DNA from: Gammaproteobacteria bacterium
GTDB taxonomy: Bacteria > Pseudomonadota > Gammaproteobacteria > Pseudomonadales > Halieaceae
Length of the DNA: 64,000 nt
Direction of reading: 5' to 3'
Assembly (NCBI GenBank): GCA_030433415.1
Contig: JAUIMF010000001.1
Location: forward strand, 124,001-188,000
Positions 1-8,229 of this stretch are shown here, piece after piece (within the stretch, counting starts at the first letter, position 1; the number at the start of each line of letters is the position of its first letter). Made by a program: the position numbers and the translations under genes. The notes under the pieces are model-generated. The model did not search any database and was not told the origin of the DNA. It saw only the letters and a program-made list of their open reading frames with translations.

Positions 1-93
1 CAATGCCAGGTAGTGAACCCCGCCAGGCCCGGAAGGGAGCAACGGTAACTGCTGATGCATGTGCCGGGGTGTGGCTGTCCGGGTCGCTTCCAG
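1..93 (+). ncRNA. ffs: Signal recognition particle 4.5S RNA, 3' part
   Basis: The window opens inside the bacterial SRP RNA. The strongly conserved apical domain is readable: the asymmetric loop and the GGAAG tetraloop (within AGGCCCGGAAGGGAGCA, about positions 25-41), followed by the descending strand ending in GTGCCGGGGTGTGGCTG (about 61-77). The RNA binds Ffh (SRP54) and targets membrane proteins to FtsY and the Sec translocon. The 5' strand of the hairpin lies before the window. The 3' end is estimated at about 90-95 by alignment in memory to the E. coli molecule. dnaX starts directly downstream, a common gammaproteobacterial arrangement. Confidence 0.9.
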
Positions 94-109
94 TCTCCTT
101 GGAATGCGT

Positions 110-1822
110 ATGTCCTATCAGGTGCTGGCGCGTAAATGGCGTCCCACGACATTCGAAACCCTGGTGGGCCAGGAGCATGTGCTTCAGGCCCTGCGCCACG
201 CGCTGGACGGCAACCGGCTTCATCACGCCTACCTTTTCACCGGCACCCGCGGTGTTGGCAAAACAACCATTGCGCGCATTCTCGCCCGGTCTCTGAACTG
301 CGATGAGGGCGTCAGCGCCACTCCCTGCGGTGTCTGCGCCAGCTGTGTCGAGATCTCAGAGGGTCGCAGCGTTGATTTGATTGAAGTGGATGCCGCATCG
401 CGCACCAAGGTCGAAGACACACGGGAGCTGCTCGACAACGTGCAGTACGCCCCCACGCGCAGCCGCTTCAAGGTGTATCTCATCGACGAGGTGCACATGC
501 TGTCGGGGCACTCGTTCAATGCCTTGTTAAAGACCCTCGAAGAGCCACCGGAGCACGTTAAATTTCTGCTGGCGACAACCGATCCCCAGAAGCTGCCTGC
601 TACGGTGCTGTCGCGCTGCCTTCAGTTCAACCTGAAGAACCTGTCCGCTGAGCGGGTGGTGGAGCACCTGCGTCACGTTCTCACAGAGGAGGGGGTCAGT
701 TTTGAAGACCCCGCGTTATGGCTTCTCGGGCGCGCTGCGGCTGGCAGTATGCGTGATGCCCTGTCGTTGACGGACCAGGCCATCGCGTTTGGCAATGGTG
801 CCCTGTCTGAAGCCGATGTAGCCGGTATGCTCGGGACCGTCGACCGACAGCACACGGTGCGATTGGTTGAGGCGGTGCTTGCCGATGATCCGCCTGCGGC
901 CCTGGCCGCGTGCGCGGCGATGGATGAGCAGGGAACGGACTTTGCCAGTGCCGTGGATGATCTCGCGGGCTTGCTGCACCGGATTGCGGTAGCGCAGGTG
1001 GTACCCGGAGCCATAGACCGGGAGTTTGGCGATGCCGACAAGGTCGCGGAGTTGGCCGGGCGCATGAGCGGCGAAGACGTTCAGTTGTTTTACGAGCTGG
1101 CGCAGCGGGGGCGGGAGCAGATTCAGCTTGCCGCCGATAGCCATGCGGCCTTCCAAATGCTCGTATTGCGCTTATTGGCCTTCAGGCCCGTGTCCGTACT
1201 CGATCCCGCTTTGGGTGCTGACGATCTGGCGCCAGCGAAGGACCTTCCGGCGGTGGATCAGGCCGTGGAGGCGGCCGGCGACGCAAAAAAGCCTGAGCCG
1301 CCTCGGGCGGCGCCGCAAAAAAGCAGCGATCAAGCCAAAGGCGAGTTCACCAAAGGCGAGCCCACTAAAAGCGAGGCCGCCACCGGCGCGATGGGCAGCT
1401 CGGCACTGCCTGCACCCAGCGCGCGGAGTATCGCGAGCGACCTGCCCCCGTGGTATCAGGTGCTTGAAGAACTGGAGCTGTCGGGCAGCGCACTGAATGT
1501 CGCGTCTCACTGTGTACTGGAGACCATCGAGGGTCAGCGGTGGTCCCTGAGGCTGGATGAGGCCCGCACCAATCTGTTCAATGAACGCCATGTTGAAGTC
1601 ATCAGCAAGGCGTTGGCCCAGCGCGATGGTCCCGGGCTTGAGGTCGTAATCAGTGTCGGTGAGGTTCACGAAGAAACGCCCGCCATGCGCCGTGAGCGTC
1701 TGAAGGCGGAGCGGCAGCGCGAAGCGGAGGTTGCCATTGACCACGATCCGCAGGTGCAGCAGCTGATCGAGGACTTCCAGGCGCAAATTCTTCCCGGTTC
1801 CGTTACCGTGGATCAGCCATGA
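110..1822 (+). CDS. dnaX: DNA polymerase III subunits tau and gamma
   Basis: Clamp-loader ATPase of the replicative polymerase, 570 residues. The start ATG at 110 gives the family N-terminus MSYQVLARKWRP. Walker A is GTRGVGKT (residues 45-52), the zinc cysteines are C64, C73, C76 and C79, and Walker B is LIDEVHML (about 128). The C-terminal third (after about 390) is a Lys/Glu/Pro/Ala-rich linker followed by the tau-specific domain that contacts DnaB and the polymerase alpha subunit. It lies just behind ffs and is followed by ybaB and recR, the classic dnaX-ybaB-recR operon. An A AAA AAG slippery site at codon 392-394 predicts a shorter gamma product (see separate entry). Confidence 0.97.
   Translation: MSYQVLARKWRPTTFETLVGQEHVLQALRHALDGNRLHHAYLFTGTRGVGKTTIARILARSLNCDEGVSATPCGVCASCVEISEGRSVDLIEVDAASRTKVEDTRELLDNVQYAPTRSRFKVYLIDEVHMLSGHSFNALLKTLEEPPEHVKFLLATTDPQKLPATVLSRCLQFNLKNLSAERVVEHLRHVLTEEGVSFEDPALWLLGRAAAGSMRDALSLTDQAIAFGNGALSEADVAGMLGTVDRQHTVRLVEAVLADDPPAALAACAAMDEQGTDFASAVDDLAGLLHRIAVAQVVPGAIDREFGDADKVAELAGRMSGEDVQLFYELAQRGREQIQLAADSHAAFQMLVLRLLAFRPVSVLDPALGADDLAPAKDLPAVDQAVEAAGDAKKPEPPRAAPQKSSDQAKGEFTKGEPTKSEAATGAMGSSALPAPSARSIASDLPPWYQVLEELELSGSALNVASHCVLETIEGQRWSLRLDEARTNLFNERHVEVISKALAQRDGPGLEVVISVGEVHEETPAMRRERLKAERQREAEVAIDHDPQVQQLIEDFQAQILPGSVTVDQP
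1267..1311 (+). promoter_or_regulatory. Programmed -1 ribosomal frameshift signal in dnaX
   Basis: Three elements known from E. coli dnaX are present in order. A Shine-Dalgarno-like GGAGG (1267-1271) lies 13 nt upstream. The slippery heptamer A AAA AAG (1285-1291) is in the correct phase (GCA AAA AAG). A perfect 6-bp stem GCCGCC/GGCGGC with a 3-nt loop (1297-1311) begins 5 nt downstream. After a -1 slip the next codons are GCC then TGA (1294-1296), so the gamma form would be about 395 residues. A second A6 run at 1317-1322 is in the wrong phase to act the same way. Confidence 0.85.
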
Positions 1823-1871
1823 TTGAGGGAAGCAGGCGCAGTATGAAATTCACGCGAGCAGGAGTATCGCC

Positions 1872-2219
1872 ATGAGCGACGCGTTCCAGGGTGGCCTGGG
1901 AGACCTGATGAAACAGGCGCAGAAAATGCAGTCTGACATGCAGGAAAAAATGGAAAAGGCCCAGCAGGTGCTGGCCGAGACCGAAGTAGTCGGTGAGGCG
2001 GGGGCGGGCATGGTCACCGTGACGATGTCAGGACGCCATGACGTACGGCGAGTCGTCATCGATCCGGCCGTACTCAACGAAGATAAGAGCGTGCTTGAAG
2101 ATCTGCTTGCCGCGGCGGTCAACGATGCCGTACGCCGCGTCGAGTCGGCGAATCAAAAAGCCATGTCTGACCTCACCGGCGGTATCCAGCTGCCGGCCGG
2201 ATTCAAGATGCCGTTCTGA
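1872..2219 (+). CDS. ybaB: Nucleoid-associated protein YbaB/EbfC
   Basis: Small DNA-binding protein of the YbaB/EbfC family, 115 residues, expected to form a dimer with a tweezers shape. The N-terminal amphipathic helix ([21 protein letters not shown], split around residues 11-31) is followed by the compact strand region [20 protein letters not shown] (about 46-65). The length agrees with the family (about 105-115). It sits between dnaX and recR as in most gammaproteobacteria and its stop codon overlaps the recR start (TGATG at 2217-2221), so the two are probably translationally coupled. Its precise role with RecR in recombination repair is not established. Confidence 0.95.
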   Translation: MSDAFQGGLGDLMKQAQKMQSDMQEKMEKAQQVLAETEVVGEAGAGMVTVTMSGRHDVRRVVIDPAVLNEDKSVLEDLLAAAVNDAVRRVESANQKAMSDLTGGIQLPAGFKMPF

Positions 2220-2827
2220 TGCCAAGCTTCAGTCCCGCCCTGGAAGCCCTTATAGAAAGTCTGCGTTGCCTGCCGGGCGTAGGGCCCAAATCCGCACAGC
2301 GCATGGCGCTGCATCTGCTGGAACGCGATCGGGAGGGAGCCCAGGGCCTGGCCGTTGCCCTTGGCGACGCTGTGGAACGCGTCGGGAACTGCGAGCGCTG
2401 TCGCAACCTCTCTGAAGACCCCCTGTGTGTGATCTGCGCTGACACGCGCCGGGATCCGGGATTGCTGTGCATTGTAGAAACACCCGGCGACATTCTTGCC
2501 ATCGAACAGGCGGGTGGTTTTCGTGGTCAGTACTTTGTGCTGATGGGGCACCTGTCGCCGATCGATGGCGTTGGTCCCGAGGATATCGGTTTGCCGCTTC
2601 TGGAGGAGCGCGCCGGGACCGGCGAGCTACGCGAAGTGATTCTCGCAACCAATCCCACGGCCGAGGGAGAGGCCACCGCATACTACATCACGCGGATGCT
2701 CGAGCCCCTGGTGCCGCAGCTCTCGCGCATTGCCCACGGAGTGCCCCTGGGCGGTGAGCTTGAATACGTCGACGGAACAACCCTGGCCCATGCGTTCTCG
2801 GGTCGCCAGCCGGTGCGTTCGGCGTGA
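2219..2827 (+). CDS. recR: Recombination mediator protein RecR
   Basis: Component of the RecFOR pathway that loads RecA onto gapped DNA, 202 residues. A helix-hairpin-helix motif [13 protein letters not shown] lies at residues 18-30, the four-cysteine zinc finger at C58, C61, C70 and C73, and a Toprim domain follows ([10 protein letters not shown], then LGGELEYVD near the C-terminus). The ATG overlaps the ybaB stop by one base, and the last codons overlap the GTG start of rnd. Confidence 0.97.
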   Translation: MPSFSPALEALIESLRCLPGVGPKSAQRMALHLLERDREGAQGLAVALGDAVERVGNCERCRNLSEDPLCVICADTRRDPGLLCIVETPGDILAIEQAGGFRGQYFVLMGHLSPIDGVGPEDIGLPLLEERAGTGELREVILATNPTAEGEATAYYITRMLEPLVPQLSRIAHGVPLGGELEYVDGTTLAHAFSGRQPVRSA

Positions 2828-3936
2828 GCGGGCGCCTGATCGACAGTAATACAGGCCTCGCGATGGTGTTGGCCGAGCTGGCGGGGGCGCCAGCGGTGGC
2901 GATCGATACGGAGTTTATGCGGCGCAACACCTACTACCCGCAAATCGCGCTTCTGCAACTCTGTGCTGGTGACACCGCCTGGCTCGTAGACCCATTGGCG
3001 ATCGATGACCTGACACCCCTCAAGACCTATCTCGCGGATGATCCCAGTCTCAAGCTGCTGCATTCCTGCAGCGAGGACCTGGAAGTGTTCCGGCACTGGC
3101 TGGACGTGGTGCCGGCACCACTGGTCGACACCCAACGTGCAGCGGCATTGCTCGGCGAAGACTTTGGCCTGGGCTATCGTGCGCTCGTGCAGCGTTTGCT
3201 AGGCATTGAACTGGACAAGGGCGAGACCCGCTCGGATTGGCTCAAGCGACCCCTTACGGCATCTCAATGCCACTATGCGGCCCTGGACGTGCTGCACCTG
3301 CATGAGCTCTGGCCACAACTCCACGAGCGCGCCATCGCCGCGGACCGCATGGGCTGGATCATTGAGGAGTCGATCGAGGTAGTGTTCCTTCAGAAGGAGC
3401 GTGAAGCGGGGCTGTATCGCCGCATCAAGGGGGCCGGTCGCCTGTCACGTCGTGAACTCGAGGTGCTACGGCGTCTCGTGGCCTGGCGCGAAGCGCGGGC
3501 CCGGGCTGTGGACAAGCCTCGGGGCTGGGTGCTTGATGACAAGGCCTGCCTTGCCATTGCGCGTGAGCGACCGGCCCATCGTGACGCGATGGTGGCGCTT
3601 GATGTGTTGCCCCCGGCCCTATTGCGACGCCAGGGCGACGCATTGCTCGAACTGGTCGAGCAGGCGAGCCTCGTACCCGAGCCAGAGCTGCCAGACGCCT
3701 TCCCAACGCCGCTGGACGGTCCCCAGCGCAAACTGCTCAAATCCCTGCGGGCGCGCGCTGCAGAGCTGGCGCAGGAACTGGGCGTGGCTCCTGAAATACT
3801 GATAACCGGCTCGGATCTGGAGCTTCTGGTACGCGAGGCAGCAGGCGCTACCGTCACCGAACCGCGGCGTTGGCAGGGCTGGCGTCAGTCGAGGGTGATA
3901 CCGGAGTTACGGTCAGTCGCGAGGGTAGAACCATGA
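2824..3936 (+). CDS. rnd: Ribonuclease D
   Basis: 3'-5' exoribonuclease of the DEDDy superfamily that trims tRNA and other stable RNA 3' ends, 370 residues. Exo motif I is [14 protein letters not shown] (D28, E30), exo II is [10 protein letters not shown] (about 80), and exo III is [13 protein letters not shown] (about 155) with the Tyr-Asp pair. An HRDC domain follows from about 205. The GTG start overlaps the recR stop (GTGA), and the end overlaps the ycgL start (ATGA), which argues for co-translation. The rnd-ycgL pairing is common in gammaproteobacteria. Confidence 0.95.
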   Translation: MSGRLIDSNTGLAMVLAELAGAPAVAIDTEFMRRNTYYPQIALLQLCAGDTAWLVDPLAIDDLTPLKTYLADDPSLKLLHSCSEDLEVFRHWLDVVPAPLVDTQRAAALLGEDFGLGYRALVQRLLGIELDKGETRSDWLKRPLTASQCHYAALDVLHLHELWPQLHERAIAADRMGWIIEESIEVVFLQKEREAGLYRRIKGAGRLSRRELEVLRRLVAWREARARAVDKPRGWVLDDKACLAIARERPAHRDAMVALDVLPPALLRRQGDALLELVEQASLVPEPELPDAFPTPLDGPQRKLLKSLRARAAELAQELGVAPEILITGSDLELLVREAAGATVTEPRRWQGWRQSRVIPELRSVARVEP

Positions 3937-4217
3937 GTAAAGGTCGTATATGCGAGGTCTTTCGCAGTCCCCGGCGCGAGGGTATGTACCTGTACGTAGA
4001 CAAGGCCGAGGGATTGGCGCGGGTTCCGGAGCATTTACTGACCGCGTTTGGAACACCCGAAAGCGCGCTGGTTCTGCACCTGAAGGCCGAGCGCAAGCTC
4101 GCGCGCGCCGATGCAGCGGAAGTGCTCGCAGCCCTGGAGGACCCGGGGTTTTATCTGCAGATGCCGCCGGTGCTCGATGAACAGACCCAGAACGACGAGG
4201 GCAGGCAATCATGCTGA
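3933..4217 (+). CDS. ycgL: YcgL domain protein
   Basis: Small YcgL-family protein of 94 residues. The start at 3933 (ATGA overlap with rnd) gives [22 protein letters not shown], matching the family N-terminus (C-x-V-[FY]-[RK]-S). A longer reading from 3870 is possible but lies inside rnd. The biochemical function is unknown. The gene is conserved next to rnd, which hints at an RNA-related role, but that is only inference. The 3' end overlaps the next gene by 7 nt. Confidence 0.9.
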   Translation: MSKGRICEVFRSPRREGMYLYVDKAEGLARVPEHLLTAFGTPESALVLHLKAERKLARADAAEVLAALEDPGFYLQMPPVLDEQTQNDEGRQSC

Positions 4218-4591
4218 CAGAATCTGCTTACCAACTGGCTTTGATTGTCTATGTGACCTCTGCGCTCATGGCCCTGGTCCTGTTCAATGTCTGGCTGTTG
4301 CGCCGACGCAGCACGGCCCTGAAGGTGCTCCTTACCTTGCCCCTCGCAGCGCTCCTGCTGACCCCGGCGTACATTCAGGCTGGTGCCGAGACCCTGGCCC
4401 CGGCGCTGGTCGTCCTGGGCTTCCAGTGGCTCAGTCAGGGGGCAGAGGCCGCCGAACACGCGTTGCGACCACTCCTGTTGTTTACCGGTGTAGCGGTGGG
4501 TGCCAGTGGGCTACTGGCGTTGATTCTGATGCTACGCCACCGCCGCGCCCGGGCAGCGGACCCCAATCTCGATCTGTCTACCGACGCCTGA
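4211..4591 (+). CDS. Conserved hypothetical inner-membrane protein
   Basis: 126 residues with four hydrophobic segments: about 8-29 (LALIVYVTSALMALVLFNVW), 39-54 (VLLTLPLAALLLTPAY), 62-73 and 88-106 (LLLFTGVAVGASGLLALIL), followed by a basic cytoplasmic patch (RHRRAR). It resembles a small four-helix membrane protein found after ycgL in related gammaproteobacteria. I cannot assign a function. It overlaps ycgL and ends before the promoter of the MoxR gene. Confidence 0.8.
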   Translation: MLTESAYQLALIVYVTSALMALVLFNVWLLRRRSTALKVLLTLPLAALLLTPAYIQAGAETLAPALVVLGFQWLSQGAEAAEHALRPLLLFTGVAVGASGLLALILMLRHRRARAADPNLDLSTDA

Positions 4592-4621
4592 CGGTCACCG
4601 ATCGCCGCGGCAGGTGGGCGC

Positions 4622-4651
4622 TTGCTGGACCTTGCCAAGGTCCGCTACCCT
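4622..4651 (+). promoter_or_regulatory. Probable promoter of the MoxR-VWA operon with a palindromic operator in the spacer
   Basis: -35 TTGCTG (4622-4627) and -10 TACCCT (4646-4651) are separated by 18 bp. Almost the whole spacer is a perfect inverted repeat, GGACCTTG-C-CAAGGTCC (4627-4643). This is the placement expected for a repressor or a MerR-like activator site. It is not followed by a T-tract, so it is unlikely to be a terminator. The ATG of the downstream gene is at 4727 behind a GGAG ribosome-binding site. Confidence 0.5.
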
Positions 4652-4726
4652 TGGCCCCCTTTGCGCGCCGGGTGCCTGTCTATCAGTGGCGCGTTTACCC
4701 CTATCAACAACCTGAACGGAGCTCCC

Positions 4727-5575
4727 ATGAAGTTTGAAGGAACCGAGCGTTATGTAGCCACTGATGATCTGCGCATGGCGGTCAATGCCGCGGTGGGGCT
4801 GCAGCGTCCTCTTCTGATCAAGGGAGAGCCGGGCACCGGTAAGACCATGCTCGCCGAGGAGGTGGCCGCAGGCCTGGGCATGCCGCTGATCCAGTGGCAC
4901 ATCAAATCCACGACCAAGGCGCAGCAGGGCCTGTATGAGTACGACGCGGTGTCGCGCCTGCGCGATTCCCAGCTCGGCGACGACAAGGTCCACGATGTGC
5001 GCAACTACATCAAGAAGGGCAAGCTGTGGGAGGCGTTCACCGCCGATGAACAGGTGGTGCTGCTGATCGACGAAGTCGACAAGGCCGATATCGAGTTCCC
5101 CAATGACCTGCTGGTCGAACTCGATCGTATGGAATTTTTTGTTTACGAGACCGGTGAAACCGTCAAGGCGAAGCAGCGTCCGATCATTATTATTACCTCC
5201 AACAATGAAAAGGAACTACCGGACGCGTTCCTGCGCCGCTGTTTCTTCCATTTCATCAACTTCCCCGACCGTGACACCATGCGCGAAATCGTGGACGTTC
5301 ACTACCCCGATATCTCCAAGAACCTGGTGCAGGAGGCGATGGAGGTGTTCTTCGATCTGCGTTCCGTACCCGGCCTTAAGAAAAAGCCTTCGACGTCTGA
5401 GCTCATCGATTGGCTGAAGCTGCTGATGGCCGATGATATTCCCGATGAAATCCTGCGTGAGCGGGACCAGTCCAAGGCGATACCCCCGTTATACGGCGCC
5501 CTGCTCAAAAACGAGCAGGACGTGCATCTGCTGGAGCGCCTGGCGTTTATGCATCGCCGCGAGAGTCGCCAGTAA
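4727..5575 (+). CDS. MoxR-family AAA+ ATPase
   Basis: MoxR-type chaperone ATPase, 282 residues, starting MKFEGTERYVATDDL. Walker A GEPGTGKT is at residues 33-40, Walker B LLIDEVDKAD at about 112-121, and sensor 1 IITSNNEKELPDAFLRRC at about 155. MoxR ATPases act with VWA-domain partners to mature or insert cofactors into protein complexes; the VWA partner is the next gene, 12 nt downstream. An earlier in-frame start at 4622 would fall in the promoter and is less likely. The substrate complex is unknown. Confidence 0.92.
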   Translation: MKFEGTERYVATDDLRMAVNAAVGLQRPLLIKGEPGTGKTMLAEEVAAGLGMPLIQWHIKSTTKAQQGLYEYDAVSRLRDSQLGDDKVHDVRNYIKKGKLWEAFTADEQVVLLIDEVDKADIEFPNDLLVELDRMEFFVYETGETVKAKQRPIIIITSNNEKELPDAFLRRCFFHFINFPDRDTMREIVDVHYPDISKNLVQEAMEVFFDLRSVPGLKKKPSTSELIDWLKLLMADDIPDEILRERDQSKAIPPLYGALLKNEQDVHLLERLAFMHRRESRQ

Positions 5576-5587
5576 GCGAGCCACGCC

Positions 5588-6763
5588 ATGCTCATCAACT
5601 TTTTTCATTCGCTGCGCGATGTGGGCATTCCCGTCACAACGCGGGAACTGCTGGACCTGTATGAGGGCCTGACGAAGCATGTGGCGTTTGGCAGCGCCGA
5701 TGACTTTTACTTCTTCTCGCGTACCTGCCTGGTGAAGGACGAAAAGTACTTCGATCGCTTCGACAAGGCCTTCGGCGCGCACTTTGAGGACCTGCAGGAC
5801 CTGGATGGAGTGATCGAAGCACTGATCCCTGATGACTGGTTGCGCAGCGAGTTCATGAAGAACCTCTCGGAGGAAGAGAAGGCGAAGATCGAATCCCTCG
5901 GTGGCCTCGAAAAGCTCATCGAGGAATTCAAGAAGCGCCTGGAAGAGCAGGAAAAACGTCATCAGGGCGGCAACAAGTGGATCGGCACCGGCGGCACGTC
6001 ACCCTTCGGGCAGGAGGGCTACCACCCTGAGGGTATCCGTGTCGGCCCCAACGGCGGGAACAAGAAAGCCGTCAAGGTCTGGGATCGCCGTGACTTCAAA
6101 AACCTGGATGATTCCGTGGAACTGGGCACGCGCAATATCAAGATGGCGTTGCGCCGTCTGCGCAAGTTCGCCCGCACCGGGGCCGCCGACGAACTGGACC
6201 TGGACGACACGATCCGCTCGACGGCCCGCAATGCCGGCCTGCTGGACATCCGCATGATCCCCGAGCGCCACAATGCGGTGAAAGTATTGCTGTTCTTCGA
6301 CGTGGGTGGGTCCATGGATCCCCACGTGCGCGTCTGCGAAGAGTTGTTCTCGGCGACGCGCACCGAGTTCAAGCACATGGAGAACTTTTACTTCCACAAC
6401 TTCTTCTACGAGAGTGTGTGGAAGAACAATATCCGCCGGCACAACGAGCGCACGGACACCCTCGACATCCTTCACAAATACGCCCACGACTACAAGGTCA
6501 TCATCGTCGGTGATGCCTCAATGTCACCCTACGAAATCGTGCAGCCCGGCGGCTCGGTGGAGCACTGGAATGAGGAGTCCGGCGAGACCTGGCTCAAGCG
6601 CATTCTGCAGACCTACGAGAAAGCGGTGTGGATCAATCCGGTGCCGCAGGACGAATGGGAGTACACCCAGTCTATTTCGATCACCCACCAACTCATGGAA
6701 GGTCGGATGCATCCCCTGACGCTCAAGGGGCTCGAAGAGGCGATGTCATACCTGTCGAAGTAG
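5588..6763 (+). CDS. VWA domain-containing CoxE-like protein
   Basis: 391 residues. The N-terminal half starts MLINFFHSLRDVGIPVTTRELLDL and contains an acidic coiled-coil-like stretch (about 95-125, rich in KEERL). The C-terminal half is a VWA domain with a MIDAS-type motif FFDVGGSMD at about 237-245 and VIIVGDASMSPYEI at about 305. It matches the uncharacterised VWA partner of MoxR ATPases (CoxE-like), and is probably co-transcribed with the upstream gene. The pair likely remodels an unidentified target. Confidence 0.9.
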   Translation: MLINFFHSLRDVGIPVTTRELLDLYEGLTKHVAFGSADDFYFFSRTCLVKDEKYFDRFDKAFGAHFEDLQDLDGVIEALIPDDWLRSEFMKNLSEEEKAKIESLGGLEKLIEEFKKRLEEQEKRHQGGNKWIGTGGTSPFGQEGYHPEGIRVGPNGGNKKAVKVWDRRDFKNLDDSVELGTRNIKMALRRLRKFARTGAADELDLDDTIRSTARNAGLLDIRMIPERHNAVKVLLFFDVGGSMDPHVRVCEELFSATRTEFKHMENFYFHNFFYESVWKNNIRRHNERTDTLDILHKYAHDYKVIIVGDASMSPYEIVQPGGSVEHWNEESGETWLKRILQTYEKAVWINPVPQDEWEYTQSISITHQLMEGRMHPLTLKGLEEAMSYLSK

Positions 6764-6770
6764 CACGTTC

Positions 6771-6974
6771 GTTCTACGCCGCGTAGTGCTTCGCGGGTCG
6801 CGTCTGGGCGCCACCCACACCGCATTCGTTCCGCTCTCTGAGAGGGGGGACGTTAGCTCTACGCCGTAAGGTGCTTCGTAGGTCGCGTCTGGGTGCCACC
6901 CACACCGCATTCGTTCCGCTCTCTGGGAGGGGGGACGTTCGCTCCACGAACACGGTGTGGGTGGCACCCAGACG
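6771..6974. repeat. Two ~85-bp direct repeats plus an inverted partial copy
   Basis: Copy 1 (6771-6854) and copy 2 (6855-6939) are head-to-tail and about 90% identical by eye. Both contain GGTCGCGTCTGGG and the block CCACCCACACCGCATTCG. A third, inverted partial copy at 6953-6974 is a perfect 22-bp reverse complement of 6886-6907 and could form a long hairpin. No coding sequence is convincing here. The element lies directly behind the VWA gene and is probably a species- or family-specific intergenic repeat. Confidence 0.85.
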
Positions 6975-7077
6975 CTGGCTTCGTGGCAATTTCCGGCGGT
7001 TAGATTCTTATCCCCTCACCGAATGCGTGCCACCCGATATTTGTCGGCTTGGCGCCTGACGGCCGTTCGATATCGTT

Positions 7078-7150
7078 GCCACGCCACGCCACGCCACGCC
7101 ACGCCACGCCACGCCACGCCACGCCACGCCACGCCACGCCACGCCACGCC
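7078..7150. repeat. Pentanucleotide tandem array (ACGCC)n
   Basis: Fourteen uninterrupted copies of ACGCC occupy 7081-7150, preceded by a partial GCC at 7078-7080. It is a perfect microsatellite in a gene-free stretch, so its copy number should vary by slippage. It lies in no credible gene. The rest of 6975-7218 shows no other clear feature except short sequences related to the flanking repeats. Confidence 0.95.
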
Positions 7151-7218
7151 GTTCGCTGGCGCAGGCAGGAGCGAGGCACGGTGTCGTTACGGAGTGAGCG
7201 TCCCCCCCTCCCAGCGAA

Positions 7219-7368
7219 CGCAGTAATGGCACCGTGTCTCGCGAATTCCATACTCCACTAGCACCCGGCCAGAGAAGGTGTCAGCGAGCGATATCACGGC
7301 GACGTTGGTCGCGTGAGCGGCGCTGAGACCGCAGTAACGGCACCGTGTCTCGCGCATTCCAAGCTCCA
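7219..7368. repeat. Pair of 39-bp direct repeats
   Basis: Positions 7219-7257 and 7330-7368 share a 39-bp unit with about four mismatches, centred on GGCACCGTGTCTCGCG. An inverted related block lies at about 7169-7190 (GCGAGGCACGGTGTCG). Together with the repeats at 6771-6974 and the pentanucleotide array, the whole 6764-7391 interval is a repeat mosaic between the VWA gene and the convergent rRNA methylase. Confidence 0.8.
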
Positions 7369-7391
7369 TCAGAGCTCGGAAACGTGAGGTA

Positions 7392-8192
7392 CTAGCGAGC
7401 GAGTGACGTCATGGCGGCGTAGGCGGCGAGTGCGGCGCTGACGGCGACGTTGAGGGACTCGACGCCGTTGGCCATGGGAATGGCGACGCTTTCGCCGGGC
7501 AAGGCCTGGATGGCGGGGGAGAGACCGTCGGTTTCGCCGCCGAGCATGAGTAGGATGCGGTTGCCCAGGGGTTGTCGGTCGAAGAGCTGGCGTTGGCCGC
7601 CCGCTTCGAAGCGGTAGAGCGTAAAGCCGGCGGCGATGAGCTGCCTGGCGGCGCTGGTGGTGTCGGTGCAGCGAAGCAGGGGGGCGCGAAAAAGGGTGCC
7701 GGCGCTGGCTTTTATCACTAGCGGTCCCAGCGCAGGCGCGCCGCGGTCCGGTAGCAACAGGCCGTGGATGCCCGAGGCGGCGGCAGAGCGGATGATCATG
7801 CCCAGATTCTGGGGATTGGTGACGCCGTCGAGTCCGAGCACGACCTGGGGGCCATCCAGGTGCTGGGTAAGGTAGTCATCCAGTTCCCGCGTCGCCTGTA
7901 AGCGGACGTCCAGTGCTACGCCCTGATCCTGGCGACTGTTACGGGAGATGCGCGCGAGGGCTTCGCGGCTGTGGTAACGCCTCTCCAGGCCGCGCCGGTT
8001 GGCGAGGTCCTCATTGTCTTTCAGCAATTGCGCAGGGCGATTGCTATCAGCCAGATGTAGGTTGCCGCAGTCGAGTGATGTGTCCTGTAAGGCTTCCAGG
8101 ACGGCTTTGCGTCCGTAAATGGTCAGCAGTCGCCGTCTCTCTGCAGGAGCAGGGATGCTTCGCCGGCCGCGGTCTGGCTGCGCCGGGGGCAT
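7392..8192 (-). CDS. rlmB: TrmH-family 23S rRNA 2'-O-methyltransferase (RlmB-like)
   Basis: SpoU/TrmH-class SAM-dependent RNA ribose methylase with a trefoil knot, 266 residues from the chosen start at 8192. An N-terminal substrate-binding domain (TIYGRKAVLEAL) leads into the SPOUT domain with the three motifs LDGVTNPQNLGMIIRSAAA, LMLGGETDGLSP and IPMANGVESLNVAVS. RlmB methylates G2251 of 23S rRNA. This assignment is by similarity, and another TrmH-family specificity is possible. An upstream ATG at 8231 would overlap the divergent gene and its promoter-like TAGACT, so 8192 is preferred. Confidence 0.75.
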   Translation of the reverse strand: MPPAQPDRGRRSIPAPAERRRLLTIYGRKAVLEALQDTSLDCGNLHLADSNRPAQLLKDNEDLANRRGLERRYHSREALARISRNSRQDQGVALDVRLQATRELDDYLTQHLDGPQVVLGLDGVTNPQNLGMIIRSAAASGIHGLLLPDRGAPALGPLVIKASAGTLFRAPLLRCTDTTSAARQLIAAGFTLYRFEAGGQRQLFDRQPLGNRILLMLGGETDGLSPAIQALPGESVAIPMANGVESLNVAVSAALAAYAAMTSLAR

Positions 8193-8229
8193 GCTAGACT
8201 CGCGCCCTCTTATTTTACGGCCTTTCGCC

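Noticed and set aside
1317-1323. Second A6G run in dnaX as another slippery site
   Set aside because: The phase is CAA AAA AGC, not X XXY YYZ, and no stem follows at the right distance.
6774-7261. Several overlapping frames inside the repeat cluster
   Set aside because: They are translations of the repeats and of the ACGCC array in both strands, with no ribosome-binding sites and no family-like sequence.
6764-7391. CRISPR array
   Set aside because: Repeats are few, long and without regular spacers, and no cas genes are present; the ACGCC array has no spacers at all.
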